64,000 nucleotides of DNA from Gammaproteobacteria bacterium (GTDB taxonomy: Bacteria; Pseudomonadota; Gammaproteobacteria; Burkholderiales; Burkholderiaceae_C): assembly GCA_018828125.1 (NCBI GenBank), contig JAHJWB010000013.1, forward strand, positions 124,001 to 188,000, given 5' to 3'. The translations under genes were made by a program, and so were the position numbers. The first letter of the stretch is position 1; each line of letters begins with the position of its first letter. Of the stretch, positions 46,321 through 55,733 are shown in pieces. The notes beneath the pieces were generated by a model. The model worked only from the letters and a program-made list of their open reading frames with translations. It was not told the DNA's origin and did not search any database.

Positions 46321-49047
46321 ATGCAGGATCGCCCCGACCCCGACGCGCTGCTGCAGCGCATCCAGCAAGAGCAAGCCCAGCAGCAACGCGGGCGGCTCAA
46401 GGTGTTTTTTGGGGCCTGCGCGGGGGTGGGCAAGACCTTTGCCATGCTGTCGGCCGCCCGCGCTGCACAAGCGCAAGGCACGCCCGTCACCATCGGCGTG
46501 GTCGAAACGCATGGCCGCACCGAGACCGAGGCACTGACCGCGCACCTGCCGCGACTGCCGCTGCGCACCCTGCCCTACAAAGACCGCACCCTCCCCGAAT
46601 TTGACCTGGACGCAGCGCTGGCCTGGGGCGCCGCGCACCCTGATGGGCTGGTGCTGCTGGACGAGCTGGCCCACAGCAATGTGGCCGGATCGCGCCACCC
46701 CAAGCGCTGGCAAGACGCCGAAGAACTGCTGGCCGCAGGCGTCGACGTGTGGTCCACCATGAACGTGCAGCACCTGGAGAGCCTGAACGACATCGTGAGC
46801 GGCATCACCGGCATCCGCGTGTGGGAGACGGTGCCCGACCAATTCTTTGACGCTGCCGACGAAGTGGTGGTGGTGGACCTGCCACCCGACGAGCTGCTGG
46901 CGCGCCTCAAAGCTGGCAAGGTCTACCTGCCCCAGCAGGCCGAGCGCGCCGCCGTCAACTTCTTTCGCAAAGGCAACCTGCTGGCCCTGCGCGAGCTGGC
47001 CCTGCGCCGCACCGCCGACCGGGTGGACGACGAAATGCGTGCCTACCGCCGCGCCAACACTACGGCGCCACAGGCCGTGTGGCCCAACCGAGAGGCCCTG
47101 CTGGCCTGCGTGGGCACGGGCGACAACGCGGAAAAGGTGGTGCGCAGCTGCGCCCGCCTGGCCGCCCAGCTCGACCTGCCCTGGCACGCCGTGCATGTGG
47201 AAACGCCCGAGCAGCAAGGCCAGTCGGTCACCCTGCCCCCGCAGGTGGAGCGCACGCTGAAGATCGCCCAGCAACTTGGGGCCACTGCCTGCGCCGTGCT
47301 GCCCGCAGCCCAGCCCGCGCAAGCCCTGGTGCGCTATGCGCGAGAACACAACCTGGTCCGCGTGGTGATGGGCCGCAGCGCCCGCCGCTGGCCTTGGCAA
47401 ACCACGCTGGCCGAGCAGATTGACCAACGGGCCAGCGACCTGGATCTGTTGCAGGTGGGCTCGCTGCCCGGCCGCACGGCCCCCACAGACCAAAAAGCCA
47501 CCCGAATCAGCGGTGTCGCCCCGCGCGCCGCGTTCTGGCCCGGCTACATCGCCGCCGCACTGGCCTGCTGCGTGGCCGCCGTCATCGCCACGCCACTGGC
47601 CAGCGTGCTGGAACTCACCAACATCGTGATGCTGTTCCTGCTGGTAGTGGTGGGCGTTGCGCTGAAGTTGGGTCGCGGACCCGCCGTGCTGGCTGCCGTG
47701 TTGGGGGTGGCGTTTTTCGACTTTTTCTTTGTGCCACCGCATTTCACTTTTGCTGTCAGCGATGCGCAATACCTCGTCACCTTCGCCGTCATGCTGGTAG
47801 TGGCCCTGGTGGTGGGCCAGCTCACCGCCGGCCTCAAGGTGCAGGCCGAGGCCGCCACCGACCGCGAACACCGCGTGCGCAGTCTGTACGACATGGCACG
47901 GGACTTGTCGGCCGCGCTGTTGCCCGAGCAGGTGGCAGAGATAGGCGCACGCTTTATCACCGGCGAGTTCGGCGCGGGCAGCACGCTGGTGGTGGCCGAC
48001 GACGACAACCGCCTGCAGGTGCTGCCCGGAGGCACCGCCCCCGTGGACATGGCCGTGGCGCAATGGGCGTTTGAGCGCGGCGAGCCCGCAGGCCGGGGTA
48101 CGGACACCTTGCACTCCAGCCCCACGCTGGTGCTGCCGCTCAAGGCCCCCATGCGCATCCGTGGCGTGCTTGTCGTCGCAATGCCTCAGGGCCAAGTGCC
48201 CGGTGTAGAGCCACGGCGCCTGCTGCAGACCTGCGCGTCGCTGCTGGCCATTTCGCTCGAACGCATCCACTACATCGACGTGGCGCAAAAAAGCACCGTG
48301 CAGATCGAGTCCGAACGGCTGCGCAATTCGCTGCTCTCGGCCATCTCGCACGATTTGCGCACGCCGCTGGCCTCGCTGGTGGGCCTGGCTGAATCGCTGG
48401 CCGTGGTGCAGCCGCCCCTGCCGGCCCACCAGCAAGAGCTGACTGGCGCCATCCAGCAATCGGCCCAGCGCATGAGCGCGCTGGTCAACAACCTGCTGGA
48501 CATGGCCCGCCTGGAGGCCGGGGCCGTGCAACTCAACAAAGCGTGGCAGCCGCTGGAAGAAGTGGTGGGCAGCGCCCTTGCCGCCTGCGCGCCGGCCATT
48601 GCTGCGCACCGCATCGAAGTGACCCTGCCCGACGACCTGCCGCTGCTGCAAATCGACGCCGTGCTGATGGAGCGCGTGCTGGTCAACCTGCTGGAAAACG
48701 CCGCCAAGTACACGCCCGCAGACACCACCCTCCGCATCAGCGCACAGCCGCAAAGCGACGCCGTGGCCTTGACCATCACCGACGAAGGCCCCGGCCTGCC
48801 CAAAGGCCGCGAAGAGCAGCTGTTTGAAAAATTCGAACGCGGCGCCCGCGAAAGCGCCACACCCGGCGTGGGCCTGGGGCTGGCCATCTGCCGCGCCATC
48901 GTGCAGGCGCACGGCGGCAGCATCCGGGGCGATACCATCCACAATGCCCAGGGCCTGCCTGCAGGTGCACGCTTTACGCTGCTGCTGCCACGCGGCACAC
49001 CGCCTACCGATCTGGGCGCCGATGCAGACACCCCCAGCGAAGTTTGA
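46321..49047 (+). CDS. kdpD: Sensor histidine kinase KdpD
   Basis: A 908-aa sensor of K+ limitation. The N-terminal KdpD domain has the P-loop GACAGVGKT (residues 31-39) and LDELAHSN. A universal-stress-protein-like region follows (about 250-370). Four transmembrane helices lie at about 405-500 (CCVAAVIATPLAS, VVLFLLV-like stretches, VTFAVMLVVALVVGQL). A GAF-like part comes next, then HisKA with H677 in SHDLRTPLASL and an HATPase domain with VNLLENAAKYTP and GVGLGLAICRAIV. It phosphorylates KdpE, encoded 22 bases downstream. Confidence 0.95.
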   Translation: MQDRPDPDALLQRIQQEQAQQQRGRLKVFFGACAGVGKTFAMLSAARAAQAQGTPVTIGVVETHGRTETEALTAHLPRLPLRTLPYKDRTLPEFDLDAALAWGAAHPDGLVLLDELAHSNVAGSRHPKRWQDAEELLAAGVDVWSTMNVQHLESLNDIVSGITGIRVWETVPDQFFDAADEVVVVDLPPDELLARLKAGKVYLPQQAERAAVNFFRKGNLLALRELALRRTADRVDDEMRAYRRANTTAPQAVWPNREALLACVGTGDNAEKVVRSCARLAAQLDLPWHAVHVETPEQQGQSVTLPPQVERTLKIAQQLGATACAVLPAAQPAQALVRYAREHNLVRVVMGRSARRWPWQTTLAEQIDQRASDLDLLQVGSLPGRTAPTDQKATRISGVAPRAAFWPGYIAAALACCVAAVIATPLASVLELTNIVMLFLLVVVGVALKLGRGPAVLAAVLGVAFFDFFFVPPHFTFAVSDAQYLVTFAVMLVVALVVGQLTAGLKVQAEAATDREHRVRSLYDMARDLSAALLPEQVAEIGARFITGEFGAGSTLVVADDDNRLQVLPGGTAPVDMAVAQWAFERGEPAGRGTDTLHSSPTLVLPLKAPMRIRGVLVVAMPQGQVPGVEPRRLLQTCASLLAISLERIHYIDVAQKSTVQIESERLRNSLLSAISHDLRTPLASLVGLAESLAVVQPPLPAHQQELTGAIQQSAQRMSALVNNLLDMARLEAGAVQLNKAWQPLEEVVGSALAACAPAIAAHRIEVTLPDDLPLLQIDAVLMERVLVNLLENAAKYTPADTTLRISAQPQSDAVALTITDEGPGLPKGREEQLFEKFERGARESATPGVGLGLAICRAIVQAHGGSIRGDTIHNAQGLPAGARFTLLLPRGTPPTDLGADADTPSEV

Positions 49048-49069
49048 CCGCGCGGCCCCCGCAATCCCC

Positions 49070-49780
49070 ATGACCGACCTGCCCACCCACATCCTCATCG
49101 TCGAAGACGAAGCCGACATCCGCCGCTTTGTGCGCCTGACGCTGGAGAGCGAAGGCCACACCGTGCACGAGGCCGCCACCCTGCAGCGCGGCCTGATCGA
49201 GGCCGGCACCCGCCGCCCCGACCTGGTGGTGCTGGACCTGGGCCTGCCTGATGGCGACGGTGTGGACTTGATCCGCGACCTGCGCACCTGGTCGACCATG
49301 CCCATCATCGTGCTCTCGGCCCGCAGCGCCGAGGCCAGCAAGATAGCGGCGCTGGACGCCGGGGCCGACGACTACCTGATCAAGCCCTTTGGCTCCGGCG
49401 AGCTCATGGCCCGCGTGCGCGCCCAGCTGCGCCGCAGCCAGCGCGCATCCGGCGCCGAAGCCACGCCCGTCATCCAGTTCGGCCCCATCACTGTGGACCT
49501 GGCCCGCCGCACTGTAGAGCGACGCACGGCAGACGATGGCAGCGAGGCCCTGCGCCTCACGCCCATCGAATACAAGCTGCTCACCTACCTGGCCTCCCAG
49601 CCCGACCGCGTCATCACCCACGCGCAGCTGCTCAAGGCCGTGTGGGGCCCAGGCCATGCGGAAGACACGCACTACGTGCGCGTACACATGGCCAACCTGC
49701 GCAAGAAGGTGGAAGAGAATGCGTCCATGCCCCGGCATTTGCGGACTGAGGCAGGCATTGGGTACCGGTTCGTACCCTGA
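49070..49780 (+). CDS. kdpE: Response regulator KdpE
   Basis: A 236-aa OmpR/PhoB-type regulator. The receiver domain has the acidic pair in VEDEADI, acceptor D56 in VVLDLGLP and K in LIKPFG. The C-terminal winged helix (about 130-232) has LTPIEYKLLTYLA, VITHAQLLKAVWGP and VRVHMANLRKKVE. It activates the kdp promoter when KdpD is phosphorylated; the direct repeats at 41410-41463 are a good candidate site. The start MTDLPTHILIVEDE gives the normal length. It ends the kdp operon. Confidence 0.95.
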   Translation: MTDLPTHILIVEDEADIRRFVRLTLESEGHTVHEAATLQRGLIEAGTRRPDLVVLDLGLPDGDGVDLIRDLRTWSTMPIIVLSARSAEASKIAALDAGADDYLIKPFGSGELMARVRAQLRRSQRASGAEATPVIQFGPITVDLARRTVERRTADDGSEALRLTPIEYKLLTYLASQPDRVITHAQLLKAVWGPGHAEDTHYVRVHMANLRKKVEENASMPRHLRTEAGIGYRFVP

Positions 49781-49787
49781 CGCCAAC

Positions 49788-50753
49788 TCACGGACTGCGT
49801 GTACCAGTGCAACGCAACGCACGCTCCCCCGCCACGCGCAGCCGCTCCTGCAGCGACGCGGGTGCCAGCACCTCAAACTCCACATCCAGCGCCATGAGCC
49901 AGAACACCAGTGCATCGCTGGCGGCGCATGCCAGCTGGCACTGCTGCCCATCGGCCAGCGTTGTGACCACACCGGCCGACTGCGGAATGCGCCGGGCCAT
50001 TTCCGCATATGGGGCATGCAGAACCACCCGCGCCTGGTCGGGGTGCGGTGCCACGGTGATGGAGCGCGTTACGTAGGCCTTGAGGTCGCCGCCATCGGGT
50101 CCAGCGCGGGGCACAAAATGCGCGCCAACTTCGGGCTTTGACACCATGCGGTCGATGCGGAAAGTGCGCCAGTCACCACGGCCGCAGTCCCACGCCACCA
50201 GGTACCAGCGCATGCCGGTGTGCACCACGCCCTGTGGCTCCACCGTGCGCTGGGTAGCGCGCCCCTTGCCGTCTTCGTACGAGAACCCGAGCCGCAACTG
50301 GTCGCGGCAGGCCGATGCCAGCGTGGCGAGCAGCGAGGCTTCCACCACCGGGCCCACTCGGTCCAGCGGAAGGATGGTGGAGCGCAGTGCGTCCACCTGC
50401 TCGCGCAGCCGCAGGGGCATGGCCTGCTCCAATTTCACCAAGGCGCGCAAGGCGGGCTCTTCAATGCCCCCCACAGCCCCCGCAGTGGCGGTGCGCAGCG
50501 CAATCGACACAGCCAGGGCTTCCTCATCGTCGAGCAGCAGCGGGGGCAACGCCTGTCCGGCCCGAAACGCATAGCCGCCCGCCACGCCACTGCTGGCCTG
50601 CACCGGGTAGCCCAGCTGGCGCAGGCGGTCGATGTCGCGCCGCAGTGTGCGCGGGTGCACTTCCAGCCGCTCGGCCAGCTCGGGACCCAGCCAGTGGCTG
50701 CGGGTCTGCAACAGGGACAACAGGCGTAGCAGCCGGGTCGAGGAGGTCAGCAT
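49788..50753 (-). CDS. YafY family (WYL domain) transcriptional regulator
   Basis: A 321-aa regulator. The N-terminal DeoR-like winged helix reads LLRLLSLLQTRSHW, ELAERLEVHPRTLRRDIDRL (residues about 5-60). The WYL ligand-binding domain lies at about 135-215 (GLRWYLVAWDCGRGDWRTFR corresponds to the W-Y-L core), followed by the WCX extension. The start at 50753 gives the family opening MLTSSTRLLRLLSLL. It is divergent from the GST-like gene; a perfect 9-bp inverted repeat in between is a likely operator. Its ligand is unknown. Confidence 0.88.
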   Translation of the reverse strand: MLTSSTRLLRLLSLLQTRSHWLGPELAERLEVHPRTLRRDIDRLRQLGYPVQASSGVAGGYAFRAGQALPPLLLDDEEALAVSIALRTATAGAVGGIEEPALRALVKLEQAMPLRLREQVDALRSTILPLDRVGPVVEASLLATLASACRDQLRLGFSYEDGKGRATQRTVEPQGVVHTGMRWYLVAWDCGRGDWRTFRIDRMVSKPEVGAHFVPRAGPDGGDLKAYVTRSITVAPHPDQARVVLHAPYAEMARRIPQSAGVVTTLADGQQCQLACAASDALVFWLMALDVEFEVLAPASLQERLRVAGERALRCTGTRSP

Positions 50754-50771
50754 GGTGCGACTGTACGGCGG

Positions 50772-50796
50772 ATTGCGGACCGAAACTGTCCGCAAT
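50772..50796. promoter_or_regulatory. Candidate operator between WYL regulator and GST gene
   Basis: ATTGCGGAC (50772-50780), 7-base spacer CGAAACT, GTCCGCAAT (50788-50796): a perfect inverted repeat with half-sites 16 bp apart, placed between divergent start codons. Confidence 0.7.
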
Positions 50797-50843
50797 GGGT
50801 TCTACAGTGGCGTCACCTTTTCAACCCCCTCAAGGAGCTATTT

Positions 50844-51452
50844 ATGTCCATCGTCCTGTACTGGCACCCAATGTCGAGCGCCACCCCCATTGCCTGCGCA
50901 CTCACCGAGCTGGGCGTTCCCCATGATCGGGTCAAGATCGACATCCGCACCGGCGAGCAGCGCCGCCCCGAATATCTGGCCTTGAACCCCAACGGCAAAG
51001 TGCCTACGCTGACGGTGGACGGCGCGCCCATGTTCGAGGCCCTGGCTATCCATTTGTGGCTGGGACACCGCTTCGGAATCGAGCAGGGGCTGTGGCCCGC
51101 AGCGGGGACACCGGAGGCACTCCAGGCTCTGTCGTGGTGCACATGGAGCTACGTGACCTACGGGGCCGTTGTGACGCGCTTGTTTTTGGCCACCCAAGGT
51201 GAAGAAGCCCTGCGCAGCCCGGTGCAGGTTGAAGCGGCAGTTCGTGGACTGAATGAACATCTGGCACTGCTGGATGCGCGATTGGCGAAGCATCCCTGGA
51301 TGCTCGGTGCGGAGTATTCGCTGGTGGACCTCGTGGTGGGCTCAGTGGTCGGCTATAGCGTCTATCTTGGCGCGCCAGTGCAAGCACACCCGCATGTGCA
51401 GGCGTGGCTCACCCGAGTTCAATCGCGCCCGGCAATGCAGATCGACGCTTGA
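50844..51452 (+). CDS. Glutathione S-transferase family protein
   Basis: A 202-aa protein with an N-terminal thioredoxin-fold domain (MSIVLYWHPMSSATPIA, PEYLALNPNGKVPTL) and a C-terminal all-helical domain (about 85-200). The Asn-Gly-Lys-Val-Pro and downstream MFEALAIHLWL match the glutathione-binding loop and S/A-x-I motif of GSTs. The candidate substrate is unknown. It is divergent from a WYL regulator with a palindromic operator between them, so it is probably controlled by that regulator. Confidence 0.88.
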   Translation: MSIVLYWHPMSSATPIACALTELGVPHDRVKIDIRTGEQRRPEYLALNPNGKVPTLTVDGAPMFEALAIHLWLGHRFGIEQGLWPAAGTPEALQALSWCTWSYVTYGAVVTRLFLATQGEEALRSPVQVEAAVRGLNEHLALLDARLAKHPWMLGAEYSLVDLVVGSVVGYSVYLGAPVQAHPHVQAWLTRVQSRPAMQIDA

Positions 51453-51503
51453 CGCGGTGCGGGCGCAGCATCGGCGCCAGCGATACGCAAAGGGGCACGT
51501 TAG

Positions 51504-52763
51504 TTAATGCGCCCCGCCTTTGTCGGCATCACCACGTATCGCCAACCGCACCACACGCCCAATGCTCAGGCCCTGCACCAGAATGGAGAACACGACCACG
51601 CAATAGGTCAGTGTCAGCACAACATTTCGTTCAGGGCCTGCAGGCAATGACAGCGCTAGCGCCACAGAGATGCCCCCACGCAAGCCGCCCCACACCAGCA
51701 CCCTCTCAGAACCCTGTGGCAAATTCAGCCACCGCGCTCCCGCATGGACCGGCAACCCCACAGTGAGCCAGCGCGCCACCAGGGCTACCACCACCGCCGA
51801 TGCGCCTGCCAGCAACAGCGGAACCGAAAAGGAGATCAGCAACACCTCCATGCCAATCAGCACGAAAAGCACGGCATTGAGGATTTCATCGATCAACTCC
51901 CAGAACATGTCCACATAGCGGCGCGTGGTGTCCGACATGGCGCGGGCGCGTCCCCCATTGCCCACCATCAAGCCAGCCACCACCATGGCCAGCGGCCCGG
52001 AGACATGCAGATGCGACGCCAGGGCGTAGCCGCCCACCACGGAGGCCAGCGTCAACATCACCTCGATCTGGTACTGGTCGATGGTTTTGAGCAGCCATAC
52101 CGTGACCCAACCCAATACGAGGCCCAGCACGATGCCACCGCCCGCCTCTTGCGCCAGCAGCGACGCGCCTTGCGCCGCCGTGGGAAGGCCGCCACTGGCG
52201 AGCACCCCCAGCAGCAACGAGAACAACACCACACCCACACCATCGTTGAACAAAGATTCGCCAGAAATCACCAACTCGAGCGACTTGGGCGCCCCTGCGG
52301 ACTTGAGAATGCCCATCACGGCGATGGGATCTGTGGGCGATATCAGCGCACCAAACAACAGGCAGTACAGCAGCGGCACGGGCAACCCGACCCAGGGCAG
52401 CACCCACCACATCCCCAACCCGATCAGGAGGGTGGACAGCGTTGTGCCCACCAATGCCAGCCCTGCCACCGTATATCGGTATTTGCGCAGCGCCGACAGA
52501 TCCACATGCAACGCGCCCGCAAACAGCAGGAACGACAGCATGCCCTGCATCAGCACTTCGGAAAAATCGAGCGTACGCAGGAAGTCCTCTTCGCGGGCCA
52601 GCAGGCCGTAGTCCAGGCCCGCAGCGCTCAATGCCACCAGCGCCAGCGAAAAAACCATGGCAATCACCATCACCCCAATGGTGGTGGGCAGCCGGACAAA
52701 GCGGAAGTTCACATAAGAGAAAAGCGCAGTCACAACGAGACAGATAGCGGCAATATCAAGCAT
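51504..52763 (-). CDS. CPA1-type Na+/H+ antiporter
   Basis: A 419-aa integral membrane protein with about 12-13 transmembrane helices. The family core is visible: LISPTDPIAVMGILKSAG (the Thr-Asp-Pro-like motif), SGESLFNDGVGVVLFSLLLG (with the two ion-binding Asp/Asn positions), and later VWGGLRGGISVALALSLP. It exchanges Na+ (or K+) for H+ across the inner membrane. The gene stands alone, converging with the GST gene. It may complement the Kdp system in ion balance, though they are unrelated in regulation. Confidence 0.92.
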   Translation of the reverse strand: MLDIAAICLVVTALFSYVNFRFVRLPTTIGVMVIAMVFSLALVALSAAGLDYGLLAREEDFLRTLDFSEVLMQGMLSFLLFAGALHVDLSALRKYRYTVAGLALVGTTLSTLLIGLGMWWVLPWVGLPVPLLYCLLFGALISPTDPIAVMGILKSAGAPKSLELVISGESLFNDGVGVVLFSLLLGVLASGGLPTAAQGASLLAQEAGGGIVLGLVLGWVTVWLLKTIDQYQIEVMLTLASVVGGYALASHLHVSGPLAMVVAGLMVGNGGRARAMSDTTRRYVDMFWELIDEILNAVLFVLIGMEVLLISFSVPLLLAGASAVVVALVARWLTVGLPVHAGARWLNLPQGSERVLVWGGLRGGISVALALSLPAGPERNVVLTLTYCVVVFSILVQGLSIGRVVRLAIRGDADKGGAH

Positions 52764-52860
52764 GGTGACGAAGCTTTCGGATTGGACGCATATTCAGGAC
52801 ATGCACTTCAAAGACTTGGCGCACGGGCAGTGGCGGCATTCAGTGACAAGATGAAAGTGT

Positions 52861-54351
52861 CTAGAGCAAGACAATGTCGTACTGCTCTTGCCCCATCGCA
52901 CTCTCGGACTGCAGCGAGATCGGCTTCTTGATGAAGTCCGAGAGGCCCGCCAGGTGCTGGCTTTCCTCGTCCAGAAACAGCTCCACCACCCGCGGCGAGG
53001 CCACCACGCGGAACTCGCGCGGGTTGAACTGGCGGGCTTCGCGCAAAATTTCGCGCAGGATGTCGTAGCACACGCTACGCGCGGTCTTCACGCTGCCCTT
53101 GCCCTGGCAGGCTTCGCAGGGCTCGCACAGCATGTGGGCCAGGGATTCACGGGTGCGCTTGCGCGTCATCTCGACCAGGCCCAACTGCGAAAAGCCGCCC
53201 GATGACATGGTCTTGACGCGGTCCCGCGCCAGCTGCTTCTTGAACTCAGACATCACGGCCTGCTGGTGGTCGTCGCGCACCATGTCGATGAAGTCCACGA
53301 TGATGATGCCGCCCAGGTTGCGCAGACGCAGCTGGCGCGCGATGGCCTGCGCGGCCTCCAGGTTGGTCTTGAAGATGGTGTCGTCGAAATTGCGCGCACC
53401 CACATAGCCACCGGTGTTCACGTCGATGGTGGTCAGCGCCTCGGTCTGGTCCACGATGAGGTAGCCGCCCGATTTCAGATCCACCCGGCGGCCCAGCGCC
53501 TTGGCAACTTCTTCGTCAATGGAGTACAGGTCAAAAATGGGCCGCTCGCCCTTGTAGTGCTGCAGCTTGCCGTAGGCCGCTGGCATGAATTCCTGCCCAA
53601 ACGCGCGCAGCCGCTGAAACTGCTCCATCGAATCAAGGCGGATAGTCTGCGTGTGGTCGCCCACCAAATCGCGCAACACGCGTTGCAGCAAATCCAGGTC
53701 CTGGTGCAACAGCGAGCCCGCGGGCAATTTCAGCGATGCCTCTTTGATGCGCGTCCAGGTTTTGCGCAGATAGGCAATGTCTTCGGCCAGCTCGGCGTCG
53801 GTCGAATCCTCCCCATTGGTGCGCAAAATGAAACCGCCGCCTCCGCCCGTGGATTTGTCACCCACCAGGGCCTGCAGCCGCGCGCGCAGGGCGTCGCGCT
53901 CGGCGGGCGGTATTTTTTGCGACACGCCCACATGGTCGTCCTGCGGCAAAAACACCAGCAGGCGCCCGGCCACGCTGATTTGGGTGGACAACCGCGCGCC
54001 CTTGGTGCCAATCGGGTCCTTGATCACCTGCACCATGAGCGACTGGCCTTCGAACACCTGCTTTTCAATGGGCACTTGCGGCTCGTTCTTGCGGGCAAAT
54101 GCGGGCGGCTCGCCATCGGGCTGGCGTTGCCAGACATCGGCCACATGCAAAAACGCCGCACGCTCAAGGCCAATATCGATGAAGGCAGACTGCATACCAG
54201 GCAGCACGCGCGACACCTTGCCCAGATAGACGTTGCCAACCAAACCCCGCTCCAGCGTGCGCTCTACGTGCAGCTCTTGCACTGCGCCATGCTCCACCAC
54301 GGCCACGCGGGTTTCCTGGGGCGACCAGTTGATCAGGATGTCTTGTTGCAT
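52861..54351 (-). CDS. rng: Ribonuclease G
   Basis: A 496-aa endoribonuclease of the RNase E/G family, close to the Escherichia coli RNase G length of 489. The N-terminal S1 domain (about 38-125) contains VGNVYLGKVSRVLPGMQSAF. The catalytic aspartates are in TTIDVNTGG and IIIVDFIDM. The zinc-link motif is CEPCEACQGKG. It matures 16S rRNA 5' ends and degrades some mRNAs. It lacks the long C-terminal degradosome scaffold of RNase E. It is the last gene of the rsfS-rlmH-maf-rng run on this strand. Confidence 0.95.
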   Translation of the reverse strand: MQQDILINWSPQETRVAVVEHGAVQELHVERTLERGLVGNVYLGKVSRVLPGMQSAFIDIGLERAAFLHVADVWQRQPDGEPPAFARKNEPQVPIEKQVFEGQSLMVQVIKDPIGTKGARLSTQISVAGRLLVFLPQDDHVGVSQKIPPAERDALRARLQALVGDKSTGGGGGFILRTNGEDSTDAELAEDIAYLRKTWTRIKEASLKLPAGSLLHQDLDLLQRVLRDLVGDHTQTIRLDSMEQFQRLRAFGQEFMPAAYGKLQHYKGERPIFDLYSIDEEVAKALGRRVDLKSGGYLIVDQTEALTTIDVNTGGYVGARNFDDTIFKTNLEAAQAIARQLRLRNLGGIIIVDFIDMVRDDHQQAVMSEFKKQLARDRVKTMSSGGFSQLGLVEMTRKRTRESLAHMLCEPCEACQGKGSVKTARSVCYDILREILREARQFNPREFRVVASPRVVELFLDEESQHLAGLSDFIKKPISLQSESAMGQEQYDIVLL

Positions 54352-54413
54352 GGCTTCTTCTTTTCTCGAATCGGTAACGTTCTCGCTGCCCTTGGAAACA
54401 CCCCTGCGACAGG

Positions 54414-54500
54414 CCAGTGCCGTCGGGGAACTGGCCTTGCCTGGCCCCTGACGGCGTCCCCTTGGGGGGAAGGCGCCGCAGGCGACTCAGGGGGGCTTCA
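54414..54500 (-). repeat. G+C-rich dispersed repeat, family B-like, copy 2
   Basis: Read on the minus strand: CCCCCTGAGTCGCCTGCGGC, then GCCTTCCCCCCAAGGGGACG and CCGTCAGGGG. It shares the CCCCTGAG...CTTCCCCC...GGGGACGCC order with the copies at 2711 and 59135 but is shorter and less alike. Confidence 0.45.
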
Positions 54501-55112
54501 TATCTGAAAGCCCGCTGCACGGAGCAGTTGCGCAGTCTCGTACATGGGCAGGCCCATGATGCCCGAATAGCTGCCCGCCAGGTGTTCCACATACGCAGCC
54601 GCACGGCCCTGAATGCCGTAAGCCCCGGCCTTGCCCATCGGCTCCCCCGTGGCCACATAGGCATCAATCTGCGCCAGCGTCATGGCGGCAAAGGTCACAC
54701 GCGACACGGACAGCGCCGACAGGCGCTTGGTGCCCACCTGCAAGGCCACGGCCGTGAGCACGCGGTGTTCGTGGCCCGCCAGTTCGCCCAACATGCGCGC
54801 GGCATGCTCAGCGTCATCCGGCTTGCCATAGATGGTGCGGCCCAGCGCCACGGTGGTGTCAGAGCAGAGAATGGGCGCATCGGGCAACCCCCGCCGCACG
54901 CGTCGCGCCACGGCGGCGTCGAGCTTGAGGCCAGTGACACGCTCTACGTAGGCCGTGGGGGCTTCAGCGGGCAAGACCACCTCGATGGCTTCCGCGTCTT
55001 CGGCCTCGTCACCGTCCACGTTGGGCAACAACAGTTCGTGGCGCACGCCCAGTTGTTCGAGCAACTGGCGCCTGCGTGGGCTTTGGGAGGCAAGGTAGAC
55101 GAAGTCAGGCAT
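54498..55112 (-). CDS. Maf family nucleotide pyrophosphatase
   Basis: A 204-aa protein. The opening [18 protein letters not shown] contains the Maf S-P-R-R signature, followed by [16 protein letters not shown] and LTAVAL, then [20 protein letters not shown]. Maf/YceF/YhdE proteins hydrolyse dTTP, UTP or modified nucleotides and delay septation when overproduced. Adjacent rlmH and rng fit the usual betaproteobacterial cluster. The ATG at 55112 ([14 protein letters not shown]) gives the normal length. Confidence 0.92.
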   Translation of the reverse strand: MPDFVYLASQSPRRRQLLEQLGVRHELLLPNVDGDEAEDAEAIEVVLPAEAPTAYVERVTGLKLDAAVARRVRRGLPDAPILCSDTTVALGRTIYGKPDDAEHAARMLGELAGHEHRVLTAVALQVGTKRLSALSVSRVTFAAMTLAQIDAYVATGEPMGKAGAYGIQGRAAAYVEHLAGSYSGIMGLPMYETAQLLRAAGFQI

Positions 55113-55125
55113 GAACAGATTTCTA

Positions 55126-55184
55126 GTAATAATCGGCTCTAGCGCTTATCCATCCTGCGCTAGTAGCTATCAATAAAATAGTAA
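55126..55184 (-). repeat. Dispersed palindromic repeat, family A, copy 12
   Basis: Plus strand: CGGCTCTAGCGCTTATCCAT, then CCTGCGCTAGTAGCTATCAA and TAAAATAGTAAC. It lies between maf and rlmH. Confidence 0.85.
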
Positions 55185-55212
55185 CGCATGCGCCACCCGG
55201 CTTGCTGCCACC

Positions 55213-55680
55213 TCATTCGCGGTGGTAGGGGTGACCGGCATTCACCGACCAGGCGCGGTACAGCTGCTCGATGAGCAACACCCGCACCATGGCGTGGGGC
55301 AAGGTCAGATCCGACAGCCGAATGCGTTCGTGTGCCCCCTGGCGGAAGGCGGGGTCGAGCCCATCCGGGCCGCCGATGACCAGCGCCACATCGTCCCCGC
55401 CCAGCTGCCAGCCTTTCAGGCGCTCGGCCAGAGCCTTGGTGGTGAGGTTGGTGCCGCGTTCGTCCAAAGCCACCACGCGTGTGCCACGGGGGATAGCCGC
55501 TTCAATGCGTTCGCGCTCGGCCGCAAACAGCGTCTCCAAAGTCTTGGAGCCGCGCGGCTCTGTCTTGACGGCTTTGAGTTCGACTTTGAGCTCCGGCGGA
55601 AACCGCTTAGCGTAGTCGTCGTAGGCGGTTTGCGCCCAATCGGGCACGCGCTGGCCCACGGCCACGATCAACAGCTTCAT
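55213..55680 (-). CDS. rlmH: 23S rRNA (pseudouridine1915-N3)-methyltransferase
   Basis: A 155-aa SPOUT-class methyltransferase. The SAM-binding knot has [14 protein letters not shown]; the opening [15 protein letters not shown] and the end HPYHRE are standard for RlmH. It methylates pseudouridine 1915 in helix 69 of 23S rRNA on the 70S ribosome. It is 53 bases downstream of rsfS, with which it is usually linked. Confidence 0.95.
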   Translation of the reverse strand: MKLLIVAVGQRVPDWAQTAYDDYAKRFPPELKVELKAVKTEPRGSKTLETLFAAERERIEAAIPRGTRVVALDERGTNLTTKALAERLKGWQLGGDDVALVIGGPDGLDPAFRQGAHERIRLSDLTLPHAMVRVLLIEQLYRAWSVNAGHPYHRE

Positions 55681-55733
55681 GGCAGGTCAGGCGCTGTGCG
55701 CTGGGAGGTGATGTCGACGGGCCTAGGCACCGA

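Noticed and set aside
46072..49341. Long minus-strand open frame (1089 codons) opposite kdpD
   Set aside because: Shadow of kdpD, with unnatural amino acid composition; kdpD has all of its domains.
51453..51503. Terminator between the GST and antiporter genes (GGGGCA...TGCGCCCC)
   Set aside because: The stem has a bulge and no proper T run on either strand.
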